Source: Parafrankia discariae
GTDB lineage: Bacteria > Actinomycetota > Actinomycetes > Frankiales > Frankiaceae
NCBI RefSeq assembly: GCF_000373365.1
Contig: NZ_KB891215.1
Coordinates: 1 to 64,000, forward strand
Direction: 5' to 3'
Length of the DNA: 64,000 nt
Notes under the pieces: model-generated
The model's database searches: none
Told to the model about the DNA's origin: nothing
What the model saw: the letters and a program-made list of their open reading frames with translations, nothing else
Made by a program: the position numbers and the translations under genes
Shown here: positions 56,219 through 64,000 of the stretch, one piece after another
Position numbering within the stretch: position 1 is the first letter of the stretch
How the letters are laid out: every line of letters starts with the position of its first letter

Positions 56219-57769
56219 GTGGCGACGCGCTCCCGGGCGATGCTCGCCGGGATGTTGGCCGGCCCGGCGGCGCTGGCGGTCGCGGGTGTCCTGGTGAACG
56301 GCCTCAACCTGTTCATGAACCTGGTGCTCGCGCGGGTGCTCGACCCGGCCCAGTACGGCGCGGTGGTCGTCCAGGTCAGCATTTTCATGATCCTCTCGGT
56401 GTTCGGCAACGCGTTGCTCATCGCCGTCGTGCAGCGGGAGACCTCCGGCGACGGCGACAGTCGGCGCGCCCAGTGGGCCTGGATCAGGCGCCTGCGCGGC
56501 GCCTGTGGCCTCGGCGTGGTCGCCGCGTCGGCGGTAGCCGTACTGCTGTGCCGGCCGGCCGCGGCCCTGCTCTCCTACGCCCACCCGCTGGCCGTCGCGG
56601 AGGCCGTGGTCGGGGCGGCGGTGTGGACGCTGCTGTGCGTCGAGCGCGGGGTGCTCCAGGCCCGGGGCGCCTACTCGCGCCTGGCGGTCAACTTCGTGGT
56701 CGAGGCGGCGTTGCGGATCGGGCTGATCGTCGTCTTCGTGGGCGCGGGCCTGGGGGTCAACGGCGCGGGGCTCGGGTTGGTGCTGGGCATCGCGCTCGGC
56801 GCCGAGCACGCCCGGCTGGGCGTCGCGAAGGTCCCCCGCCCGGCGCGGGCCGCGGTGCCCCCCGCGGCTGCCACGGTTCCCGGCGGCGCGCCGCTCGCCG
56901 TCCGAGAGCAAGCCCTCGGCCTCGACGGGGCCACCGACATGCCCGTGGCCGGGCCGGGCCCGCTGACCGCCACCGGCCCGCTGCTCATCCCCGGGCCGAC
57001 GCGATCCGGCCGCGGCGGGCTGCTGGCCGACACCTGGGTCGCGCTCGGCGCGCTCGTCCCGCTCGCGCTGCTGCAGAACATGGACGTCGTGATCGTCGGC
57101 TGGCTGGACCACGACGGGGCCGGCGCCTACGCGGCGATCTCGACGGCGTGCAAGGTCCCGGTGTTCATCGGCCTGGCGGTGGCGAACTTCCTGCTGCCCG
57201 AGGCCGCGCGCCGGCGGGCCGCCGGGCACGGCACGGCCCCGGCGCTGGCGGTCGCGGTCGCGTTCGTCGTCACCCCGGGGCTGCTGCTCGCGGGCCTCGG
57301 CACGGTGGCCGCCAGACCGCTGCTGTCGATGGTCTTCGGACCCGACCTCGCGGGCGCGGCGTCCTCGCTGTCCGTGCTCGCGCTGGGGATGACCTGCCTG
57401 GCCGTGACCATGATGTTCACCACCTACCTGCTCGGCGCGGCCCAGCGGCGGGTCGTCGCCGTCCTGACGGCGTGTGCCGTCGTCACGGCGGCGGGGCTGG
57501 GCCTCGCCGGCGGGGACGCGATGCGGACCTCGGTGGCCGGGCTCGTCTGCCATGCCACGACGGCGCTGGCCCTCGGAATCCTGGTGCACCTCCTGCACCG
57601 CGCCGACGCGCGGGCCGCCGCCGCGCGGGCCGCCGCCGCGCCGCCCGCCGGCGTGGTGCCGACCGCCGCCGGGCCCGGCGGACGGGTGGTGCCGGGAGGC
57701 GAGGCGGGTACGGTTCGTCCGGGTCAGCCTCCGCCCGGCGGCGAGGCGCGACCCGTCGGCGTCTGGTGA
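56219..57769 (+). CDS. Wzx/MurJ-like polysaccharide flippase
   Basis: 516 residues from GTG 56219 with AGGAAGAGG upstream. About a dozen hydrophobic segments: AGMLAGPAALAVAGVLVNGL, NLFMNLVLARVLDPAQYGAVV (polysaccharide biosynthesis protein signature), and a central segment VALGALVPLALLQNMDVVIV with WLDHDGAGAYAA. It moves lipid-linked glycans across the membrane. It is divergent from the GT4 gene. Confidence 0.88.
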   Translation: MATRSRAMLAGMLAGPAALAVAGVLVNGLNLFMNLVLARVLDPAQYGAVVVQVSIFMILSVFGNALLIAVVQRETSGDGDSRRAQWAWIRRLRGACGLGVVAASAVAVLLCRPAAALLSYAHPLAVAEAVVGAAVWTLLCVERGVLQARGAYSRLAVNFVVEAALRIGLIVVFVGAGLGVNGAGLGLVLGIALGAEHARLGVAKVPRPARAAVPPAAATVPGGAPLAVREQALGLDGATDMPVAGPGPLTATGPLLIPGPTRSGRGGLLADTWVALGALVPLALLQNMDVVIVGWLDHDGAGAYAAISTACKVPVFIGLAVANFLLPEAARRRAAGHGTAPALAVAVAFVVTPGLLLAGLGTVAARPLLSMVFGPDLAGAASSLSVLALGMTCLAVTMMFTTYLLGAAQRRVVAVLTACAVVTAAGLGLAGGDAMRTSVAGLVCHATTALALGILVHLLHRADARAAAARAAAAPPAGVVPTAAGPGGRVVPGGEAGTVRPGQPPPGGEARPVGVW

Positions 57770-57868
57770 CATCTGACAGCGCACCGCCCGCCGCGTCGCC
57801 GGCGGCCACCGGTGTCCACCCGTGCCGGGCGGCCGTGCCCGGCGAACGTTCCCATCGAGGCCCAGAAC

Positions 57869-57921
57869 GGCCCGCCGGCCGGCGGGCCGGCGGGCCATCG
57901 CGGCCCGCCGGCCGGCGGGCC
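57869..57921. repeat. Two identical 20-bp perfect palindromes
   Basis: GGCCCGCCGGCCGGCGGGCC occurs at 57869-57888 and 57902-57921, 33 bp apart. Each folds on itself. They lie 18 bp before the FkbM GTG start; they may act as a terminator for the flippase transcript or as a protein-binding site. Confidence 0.75.
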
Positions 57922-57938
57922 GTCCGAACGGAGTATCC

Positions 57939-58733
57939 GTGGCCCTGACCAGTTCCCTAGCCGAGCGCATCCCCGACCGGGTCTTCGCCTCGGCCATCGC
58001 CTACGCCCACCGTCGCTTCGAGCCGATCCTGAGCCAGGTCCGGATGTTCGTCGACCCGGACCAGACCGCGGTCGACGTGGGTGCCTGGTACGGCCCGTGG
58101 ACCTACTGGCTGTCCCGGGCCGCCCGGTCGGTGGTGACCGTCGAGGCCAACCCGGAACTGGCCGACTTCGTGGCCAGGACGGCGCCGTCCAACGTGACCG
58201 TGGTGCCGAAGGCGGCGTCGGACACGGCCGGTACGGCACGGCTGTGGCTGCCCCCGGGCGGCCGGGGCACCGAGGGGCGCGCCTCGCTGCTGCGCCCGAC
58301 CGGCCGCGACGCCGCCGGGGCCGCCGGGGCCGCCGGGGCCGAGGGCCGGGCGGTCGACGTGGAGACGATCCGGCTGGACTCACTCGACCTGCGGAACGTC
58401 GGCATGATCAAGATCGATGTCGAGGGGCACGAGCTGGCCGTCCTGCGCGGCGCCGAGGGCCTGGTACGCCGGTTCCGGCCGGTGCTGGTCGTCGAGGTGG
58501 AGGACGCGCGCTCGCCGGCCGCCGACACCCTCGACCTGCTGGCGAGCTGGGGCTACGAGGGCACTTTCCACCTCGACGGGGTGTGGCACCCGCTGGAGGG
58601 CTTCGACCTGGTCGGGCACCAGCGCGGGATGGAGTCCGTCGCCCAGCACGGCTACCTGCGCATCGTCGCCGAGGGCACCGGCGACAGCTACGTCAACACG
58701 ATCGTCTTCCGTCCCAAGGCCGCCCGGATCTGA
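57939..58733 (+). CDS. FkbM-family methyltransferase
   Basis: 264 residues from GTG 57939 with GGAG upstream. SAM motif VDVGAWYGPWTYWLS, VVTVEANPELADF, and IKIDVEGHELAVLRGAEGLV, typical of FkbM. It O-methylates a glycan or another metabolite. Its stop overlaps the start of the exported protein gene (TGATG). Confidence 0.9.
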   Translation: MALTSSLAERIPDRVFASAIAYAHRRFEPILSQVRMFVDPDQTAVDVGAWYGPWTYWLSRAARSVVTVEANPELADFVARTAPSNVTVVPKAASDTAGTARLWLPPGGRGTEGRASLLRPTGRDAAGAAGAAGAEGRAVDVETIRLDSLDLRNVGMIKIDVEGHELAVLRGAEGLVRRFRPVLVVEVEDARSPAADTLDLLASWGYEGTFHLDGVWHPLEGFDLVGHQRGMESVAQHGYLRIVAEGTGDSYVNTIVFRPKAARI

Positions 58734-60577
58734 TGCCGGAACCGACCGACGCGGCCGACCCGACGAACGCGGCCGACGCGGCCGAGCTCGACCCGGACGC
58801 CACCAACGATCTCGGCCGGCACCGTGGCGGCCGACCGCCACGCGGCCGGCCGCGTGCCCCCGCCCCCAGCCCCGCCCCGGCGTTCACCCGCCGACGGCTG
58901 ATCACCGGCGTGGCCGGCCTCGGCGCGCTGTCCGCCGCCGGGGCGGCCGCGTGGCGCCTGCTCGACGGCGGCTCCGACCTGCCGTCGCTGCGGATACCCT
59001 CACCGCACGCGTCCACTCCGGTGGGCGGGGTCACCGCGGCTCCGTCCATGCCCGCCGGCTCACTCAAGGAGATCCCCGAGGACCTGCTGGCGATCTTCGG
59101 CGCGCCGGGCACCTTCGGGGCCCTCGGCTCCGGGTCCAGGATCGAGGTCGTCGAGGTGCCGGGCTGGGGGTTCGGCCCCGGGCAGGCCGGATTCATGTCG
59201 GCGGTCGCGGCCGACGGCACGGTCTTCATCAGCACGACGCCGTTCACCGACGACCAGTCGAAGCTCACCGGAACCGGTATGGAGCTCGGCCTGTTCGAAC
59301 CGGAGGGGCGGCGCTTCACCCGCCTGGTCGTCCCGTCCTCCACCGGCCGGGACGCGCAGCCGCGAGCCGACCCCACCTTCGCCGGGATCGGTGGCGGCGA
59401 CGTCTCGGACGTCATCGTGGTGCCCGCGCCGTCCGGGGAGGACGGCGAACGGGCCGTCTTCACCTCGCTGATGCCTTACTACAACTGGGACGTGCGGACC
59501 TACGGCCAGCTGCCGGCCGTCGGGCAGCTGCGCCGCGACGGCTCCGCCGGCGCGTGGCGCTACGACCCGGCGCTGTCGCGCACCGCCGACGCCCTGGCGG
59601 GCACCCTCGAACCGCACGTCGCCGCCACCGCCTTCCCCGTCCTCACCCAGGGGCAGCCACGCTCGCCCCGCGGGCCCGCGTCCATCACCAGGCTGCCGCG
59701 CAGCGGGCACCTCGTCGTCGCCCAGTACCTCGGCACCGGCTACGGCGGGACGGAGAACGGCGCGCTGATGGTCCTCGACCTCGACGGCCGGGTCCGCGCG
59801 TACTGGCAGTACCCGCAGGTCCGGCCGCTGGGTGTGCAGGTGGTGGTCAACCCGCGGGAGGTCGTCGCCGACCCGACCAGCGAGACCGACGACGAGCGCT
59901 TCGTCCTGATCTGCGACTGCCGGGGCGCCGACTACGTCACGCACCCGTTCCCGATCCAGGAGTTCTCCTACCAGGCGTCCACCGGCCGGATCAGCCCGCG
60001 CAGCACCGCGGTGCGCGCCGCGCAGGACGGCTCGCGGATGGAGACCGCCAGCTTCGGCGCGGACGGCACCCTCTACGTGGCCCGGACGAAGGCCGACGGG
60101 CTGCGCGCCGACCGCCTCGCGGTCTACCCGAAGCTCGGGCGGGAGCGGGGCCTGGTCAGCCGGACCCCGGCGGTCGGCAACTGGCCGGTCGACACCTGGG
60201 GCCAGGACAACCGGCCGGACTTCCTCGTCGCCGACACAGACCGCGGCGGGCTGGTGCGCAGCCTGACCGTCGACCCGACGACCGGGGCGGTGCTCCTCGC
60301 CGGCCTGGACGGTTTAGTGACGGCGGTACGCCCGGCGGGCCAGGGCAGTCGGATGACCTTCCGAACCCTCGACCCGGTGGACGTCGGCCTTGATCATCTG
60401 CGTGGTCCGGCGACCCGGTACGTGGGGATCCGGCGGGGGGCGGTGGACGCGCGGCGCCGGGTGCTGTGGCTGCCGGTGAACCAGATGGTGCTCGACGGCA
60501 TCCGCTGGCCCTACCCGCCGTTCAAGCTGGACCAGTGGCTGCTGCGGGTGAACCTGGACGTGCTGCTGCGCGAATGA
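58733..60577 (+). CDS. Exported protein, Tat-like signal, likely beta-propeller
   Basis: 614 residues from ATG 58733, overlapping the fkbM stop. After ~50 disordered residues comes FTRRRLITGVAGLGALSAAG, a twin-arginine-like signal. The rest is beta-rich with repeated strands (GDVSDVIVVPAP, GALMVLDLDGRVRAYWQYP, GADGTLYVARTK, GAVLLAGLDGLVTAV), which suggests a propeller. Family not recognised. Coupling to FkbM suggests a place in glycan assembly outside the membrane. Confidence 0.75.
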   Translation: MPEPTDAADPTNAADAAELDPDATNDLGRHRGGRPPRGRPRAPAPSPAPAFTRRRLITGVAGLGALSAAGAAAWRLLDGGSDLPSLRIPSPHASTPVGGVTAAPSMPAGSLKEIPEDLLAIFGAPGTFGALGSGSRIEVVEVPGWGFGPGQAGFMSAVAADGTVFISTTPFTDDQSKLTGTGMELGLFEPEGRRFTRLVVPSSTGRDAQPRADPTFAGIGGGDVSDVIVVPAPSGEDGERAVFTSLMPYYNWDVRTYGQLPAVGQLRRDGSAGAWRYDPALSRTADALAGTLEPHVAATAFPVLTQGQPRSPRGPASITRLPRSGHLVVAQYLGTGYGGTENGALMVLDLDGRVRAYWQYPQVRPLGVQVVVNPREVVADPTSETDDERFVLICDCRGADYVTHPFPIQEFSYQASTGRISPRSTAVRAAQDGSRMETASFGADGTLYVARTKADGLRADRLAVYPKLGRERGLVSRTPAVGNWPVDTWGQDNRPDFLVADTDRGGLVRSLTVDPTTGAVLLAGLDGLVTAVRPAGQGSRMTFRTLDPVDVGLDHLRGPATRYVGIRRGAVDARRRVLWLPVNQMVLDGIRWPYPPFKLDQWLLRVNLDVLLRE

Positions 60578-60635
60578 GCCGTTGCCCGCGCCGGGCGGTT
60601 CCGGTGCGCCGGGCGGCGCCGGGTGGCCCGCGGCC

Positions 60636-61421
60636 TCAGGCGGTGACGTCGCGGCGGCGGAAGAGCACCGCGGTGATCGCCGCGGCCAGGCCGCAGAACA
60701 CCAGCACCCGCAGGGCCGCCGTGGCGTACGCCGTCGCGTACCCGTTGCCGCCGACGGCCACGATCTCCATCAGGTGCGCCGGCAGCCACCCGCCGGCCGG
60801 GCCGTAGATCCGGGACACCAGCATCTCGACCGGCAGGGCGTAGGCGACCCCGACCGCGATCGCCGCGGCGGGGGAGCGCAGCACCACGGCCGCGAGCGCC
60901 CCGACGGCGGCGTAACCGAGGGCGCCGAACGCCACGTTGGCCAGGCCCTTCCCGAACTCGGCCAGCCCGGCAAGGGACAGCCAGGCGCCCGTCGGGATGT
61001 CCTTCAACGGGGCCAGGGCGAACGACAGCCCCACCGAGACCAACGCGGACACGGTGACCACGAGCACGAGGAACACCGCGAGCGCCAGCATCTTGCCGGC
61101 CAGCAGCCGCGACCGGTGCGGTTGCGCGACGAGCTGGTTGCGCAAAGTCCCGTGGGAGTACTCGCCGGCGATCGCCGAGGCGGTGACGGACAGCGCGACC
61201 ACGCCGAGCAGGATCGTCACCGCCGCCAGCCCCTCGATGATCCCGGACGGCGCGGCGAGCATCGCGACCGACACCGGATCGCCGTCGAAGTCGGTACGGC
61301 CCGCCGAGAAGATCGTCAGCGTCGTGCCCAGCGCGGCGACGGCGGCGACGGCGACCAGAATGCCGATCAGGAACCGCCGGCGCAGCAGCGGCACCCATTC
61401 GGAACGGAAGGCGTCGATCAT
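60636..61421 (-). CDS. ABC-2 type transporter permease
   Basis: 261 residues from ATG 61421. Six hydrophobic segments (FLIGILVAVAAVAALGTTL; AAVTILLGVVALSVTASAIA; LALAVFLVLVVTVSALVSVG; others) and the GEYSHGTLRNQLVAQPHRSR motif of ABC-2 permeases that follow the second helix. It overlaps the ATPase gene stop by 4 bp, so the two form an exporter. Confidence 0.9.
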   Translation of the reverse strand: MIDAFRSEWVPLLRRRFLIGILVAVAAVAALGTTLTIFSAGRTDFDGDPVSVAMLAAPSGIIEGLAAVTILLGVVALSVTASAIAGEYSHGTLRNQLVAQPHRSRLLAGKMLALAVFLVLVVTVSALVSVGLSFALAPLKDIPTGAWLSLAGLAEFGKGLANVAFGALGYAAVGALAAVVLRSPAAAIAVGVAYALPVEMLVSRIYGPAGGWLPAHLMEIVAVGGNGYATAYATAALRVLVFCGLAAAITAVLFRRRDVTA

Positions 61422-62797
61422 GTGGCACCACCTCGCATCGTCAGGTCACCGTCGACGTCCCCCGTCGCCTTGAGGAAGGTCTCCTCCAGGTTCGGTCGGT
61501 GCGTCCGGATCGAGCGCAGAGTGATCCCGGCCCGCATGGCGATCCGGTTGATGTCCGGCGCCAGCCCCTCGGGCGCGTGCGCGACGACCACCGGGTGCCG
61601 TTCGACCGGTGTCGGCATGGGCCGTGACCCGCCGGCCATCTCGATCTCCGTCCGCAGCCCGGTCGCCCCCAGCACCCCGGCGAGCCGGACGGCGTCGTCG
61701 TCGCGCTCGGGCACCATCAGGATGCGCGGGTCCTCGGCCGCCAGGAGCTCGGCCACGTGCCCCTGGAACAGCATCCGGCCGTTTCTGATCATCACCAGGT
61801 GGTCGCAGATCTGTTCCACCTCGGAGAGCAGGTGGCTGGACACGAAGATGGTCATCCCGGTGCCGGCGAGATCCCGCAGCAGCGTGCGGATCTCCCGGAT
61901 GCCGGCCGGGTCCAGCCCGTTCGTCGGCTCGTCCAGGATCAGCAGGTCCGGGTCGGGCAGCAGCGCCGCCGCGATGCCGAGCCGCTGCTTCATCCCGAGC
62001 GAATAGGTGCCGAAACGGTCGTCCGCCCGGGTGGAGAGGCCGACCTGGTCGAGCACCTCCGCCACCCGGTCGCGGCGGCCCCGTCGGCCGTGGCCGACCC
62101 GGCCGGCCGCTCCGGCGGCGGCTGGTCCCGTGCCGCCGGACCGGCGCCCGCCGGTCCCGCCCGCCCGGTGGGCCCGGCCCAGTCCGCGCAACAGCGCGAG
62201 CTGGTCGAGATTGCGCCGGCCGGACAGACCCGGATGGAACGTGGGCCCCTCGATCATCGCCCCGGTGCGGTCGAGGTAGCGGTCGGGCGCGCTCACCGGC
62301 TCGCCGAGGACGTAGGCCTGGCCCTCGGTCGGGCGGACCAGGCCCAGCAGCATCCGCAGCGTCGTCGACTTGCCGGCGCCGTTCGGCCCGACGAAACCGG
62401 ACAGGGCGCCGACGGGAATGCGCAGGTCAAGATGATCGACGACACGGTGCTCGCCATAACGCTTGGTCAGGCCGCGGGTCCACACCGCGGTGTCGGACGG
62501 CACCGGCCGCGCTCCGTGCCGCCCGGCCGGTGGACGCCTGCCGACCGGCCTGGTCCCGGTGAGCGTGGTGGTGGCGGTGCCTGATCCGCGGGCGACCGCT
62601 CGGCCCTCGGGGGACGTGCGCTCCGGCTGGGCCGAGGCGCGGTGCCGGCCGCGGGCCGGCTCCGCGGGCGTGCCCGCCGTCATCGCGTGCCTGATGAGGT
62701 CGTCGTCGGCATCGTCGGAATGATCTCCTTCGGGCGAGTGGACGTCATGGTCGCCGGACGGCGACGAGGAGGGCGGTACGCCCACGGACTTGGGCAC
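61418..62797 (-). CDS. ABC transporter ATP-binding protein
   Basis: 459 residues from GTG 62797; ATG 62683 is an alternative start. The N-terminal ~105 residues are disordered. ATPase motifs: VGPNGAGKSTTL (Walker A), YSLGMKQRLGIAAALL (signature), LLILDEPTNGLDP (Walker B). A Gly/Arg-rich insert (about 210-240) interrupts the helical domain before the signature. It drives the downstream permease; substrate unknown, antibiotic-resistance type likely. Confidence 0.88.
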   Translation of the reverse strand: MPKSVGVPPSSSPSGDHDVHSPEGDHSDDADDDLIRHAMTAGTPAEPARGRHRASAQPERTSPEGRAVARGSGTATTTLTGTRPVGRRPPAGRHGARPVPSDTAVWTRGLTKRYGEHRVVDHLDLRIPVGALSGFVGPNGAGKSTTLRMLLGLVRPTEGQAYVLGEPVSAPDRYLDRTGAMIEGPTFHPGLSGRRNLDQLALLRGLGRAHRAGGTGGRRSGGTGPAAAGAAGRVGHGRRGRRDRVAEVLDQVGLSTRADDRFGTYSLGMKQRLGIAAALLPDPDLLILDEPTNGLDPAGIREIRTLLRDLAGTGMTIFVSSHLLSEVEQICDHLVMIRNGRMLFQGHVAELLAAEDPRILMVPERDDDAVRLAGVLGATGLRTEIEMAGGSRPMPTPVERHPVVVAHAPEGLAPDINRIAMRAGITLRSIRTHRPNLEETFLKATGDVDGDLTMRGGAT

Positions 62798-63174
62798 GGG
62801 CCGCGGACGACCGTCGTGTTGGGACCGGGTTCGAGTGATCGCGCCTGGGCCAGTGGAGCGCGGGGCGTCTTCCGCCGGGGCCGATGCTCCGCACCGCGGC
62901 TGCGCACCACCACCACACGGCCTGCACTGACGAAACAGGCGGGTGGCTGCAGGTAGCCGCCAGCTGGGTCGGCGGGTTCCACTCTTTCCTCTTAGTTACT
63001 CGAACGAACGCACGGTAGTCGAACGTTCCTGGCGGTGTCCTGTCGAGCCGAGTGGCCCGGGGTTGGGGCCCACCCATGGCGATGGTTCCCGAGAGTGTTC
63101 ATTGGGTATCTCAACGTGACCGTGGTTCGCCCAGTGCCCATCCGGGGCGGGCGGTGGCCGGCGGGGGGCGATCG
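62798..63174. other. Divergent intergenic region
   Basis: No gene seen over 377 bp. It separates the ABC gene (minus) from the small membrane gene at 63175. A patch at 62980-63010 is less GC-rich; it is the most likely promoter area. Confidence 0.45.
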
Positions 63175-63504
63175 ATGGTCTGGTTCGTGCTCACCTCGTT
63201 CGGGCTCGGGACGCTGGTCGCGGTCGCGGCCCGAGCGGTCCTTCCAGGCCGCCGTCCACTGACGTTGGGGACGGCCTCGGTGCTGGGAGTGCTCGGCGCG
63301 CTGCTCGGCGGAGCGGTCGGCCAGGCCGTGCTCGGCGGCCCGGCGGGCGGCGGGCCCGCGCCCCGGGCGGCCGTCGGACCCCTTGTCGGCGCCCTGCTGG
63401 CGGTCGCGATCGGTTGGGGCGTGCGGGCGCACCGTTACCACAGTGGACCGCGCCCAGCCGGGTCCCAGCGGCCGAGGCCCGAGCGTGTCGGCCCGCGTCG
63501 CTGA
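63175..63504 (+). CDS. Small GlsB/YeaQ-like membrane protein
   Basis: 109 residues from ATG 63175 with GGGGGG upstream. Three hydrophobic segments: MVWFVLTSFGLGTLVAVAA, LGTASVLGVLGALLGGAVGQ, GPLVGALLAVAIGWGVRAH, with small residues as in the GlsB/YeaQ/YmgE stress group. A basic tail ends it. Function unknown. Confidence 0.65.
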   Translation: MVWFVLTSFGLGTLVAVAARAVLPGRRPLTLGTASVLGVLGALLGGAVGQAVLGGPAGGGPAPRAAVGPLVGALLAVAIGWGVRAHRYHSGPRPAGSQRPRPERVGPRR

Positions 63505-63867
63505 CGGATCCCGCCGGTGTGGTGTCCCGCGCGGACCACCACCACCCGATGCCCGCCCGATGGCCGCCCGATGTCTCACCGATGTCCGGCGCGCCGACGG
63601 CCCCGGAGCCCGCCGGAATCCGGCCGCCATTCCCGGTCGCGACGATGCTGACGCGTGCCAACCATGCATACCCGACACCAGGGCTACCAGTTGTCGACAC
63701 CGAACGATGTCTGGATCTGGTGCCCTGGCGTTGCTGATCGGATGGCCGCCGGATGGGTGTCTCCCGACCTGGACGACAATGCCTCCTGAGGACAGTGCGT
63801 CGTGGCGGGACGGCCTCCCCGGGGACACCCCTGGGATCACCGCGGTCGTGCGCCGGAGGGGTGACGG
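63505..63867. other. Intergenic region without a supported gene
   Basis: 363 bp; short frames here have no recognised coding pattern. GGAGGGG at 63855-63861 serves the next gene. Confidence 0.5.
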
Positions 63868-64000
63868 GTGGCTGAGACTGCGGGTCTGCGCAGCGGCATC
63901 CGCGTGCTCGTCACTATCTCCACGATCGCCGTGGCCGTCATGCTCGCGCTCGCGGTGTTCGCCGCGTTGCGCGCCAACTCCGCGGCCGCCGAGCGCGGCG
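63868..64000 (+). CDS. N-terminus of a membrane protein (cut by right edge)
   Basis: GTG 63868 with GGAGGGG 6 nt upstream. The 44 residues seen contain a hydrophobic segment (VLVTISTIAVAVMLALAVFA), then ALRANSAAAERG. This looks like the first helix of a sensor kinase or receptor. The rest lies outside the window, so the family cannot be given. Confidence 0.6.
   Translation, partial: MAETAGLRSGIRVLVTISTIAVAVMLALAVFAALRANSAAAERG

Overview
The window is very GC-rich actinobacterial DNA, with many GTG starts, 4-bp start/stop overlaps and strong third-position G/C. Gene content (actinobacterial integrative and conjugative element, MprAB-like two-component pair, AftD-like arabinosyltransferase, mycobacteria-like gene order) suggests a Frankia-like actinomycete. 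The genus is an inference; no rRNA or other marker is present to confirm it.

Layout. (1) 1-2575, minus strand: a TIR-domain protein overlapping by 4 bp with a STAND NTPase/WD40 protein that runs off the left edge. The two proteins share an 11-residue motif, at the C-terminus of the TIR protein and the N-terminus of the NTPase; this looks like a two-gene sensor/effector defence system. (2) 2933-16695: a complete ~13.7-kb pSAM2-type element (AICE) integrated in the 3' end of a tRNA-Arg(TCT) gene and bounded by a 47-bp perfect direct repeat. Its backbone is Pra-like activator, small ORF, TraSA/FtsK translocase, small Cys-rich ORF, RepSA initiator, Xis and Int on the plus strand. A regulatory block holds two XRE regulators, a Nudix protein and an HD hydrolase. 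The cargo end has an apparent type IV restriction enzyme (sulfur-binding-like, SRA-like and PD-(D/E)xK domains) and a DndB/DGQHR-like protein preceded by an array of CTCGAG sites. (3) 16951-45759: chromosomal core: aldo/keto reductase, SSB paralogue, GT-C-type membrane protein, DUF1254/1214 protein, EttA, truncated haemoglobin, GH13 glucosidase, SpoIIE phosphatase, SDR, HNH protein, MscS channel, MprAB-like pair coupled to malQ, DUF5130 protein, PepN, AI-2E-type exporter, DsbA-like oxidoreductase and RpiB. Several of these are the same families as the Mycobacterium tuberculosis Rv2465c-Rv2478c neighbourhood. (4) 47043-60577: a cell-surface glycan cluster: GT2, AftD-like enzyme, PapA/condensation-like acyltransferase, GT4, Wzx-like flippase, FkbM methyltransferase and a Tat-like exported protein. 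(5) 60636-64000: an ABC exporter pair, a small GlsB/YeaQ-like membrane protein, and the start of a membrane protein cut by the right edge.

How parts work together. In the element, a 25-bp near-identical sequence (21/25) lies in both divergent promoter regions next to the XRE genes, and the second copy is also upstream of pra. This suggests one repressor controls both its own region and the activation of replication and transfer. The restriction enzyme and DndB-like gene look like a defence cargo related to phosphorothioate or modified DNA. In the glycan cluster, translational coupling (GT2-AftD-acyltransferase; FkbM-exported protein) suggests joint building, modification and export of an envelope polysaccharide.
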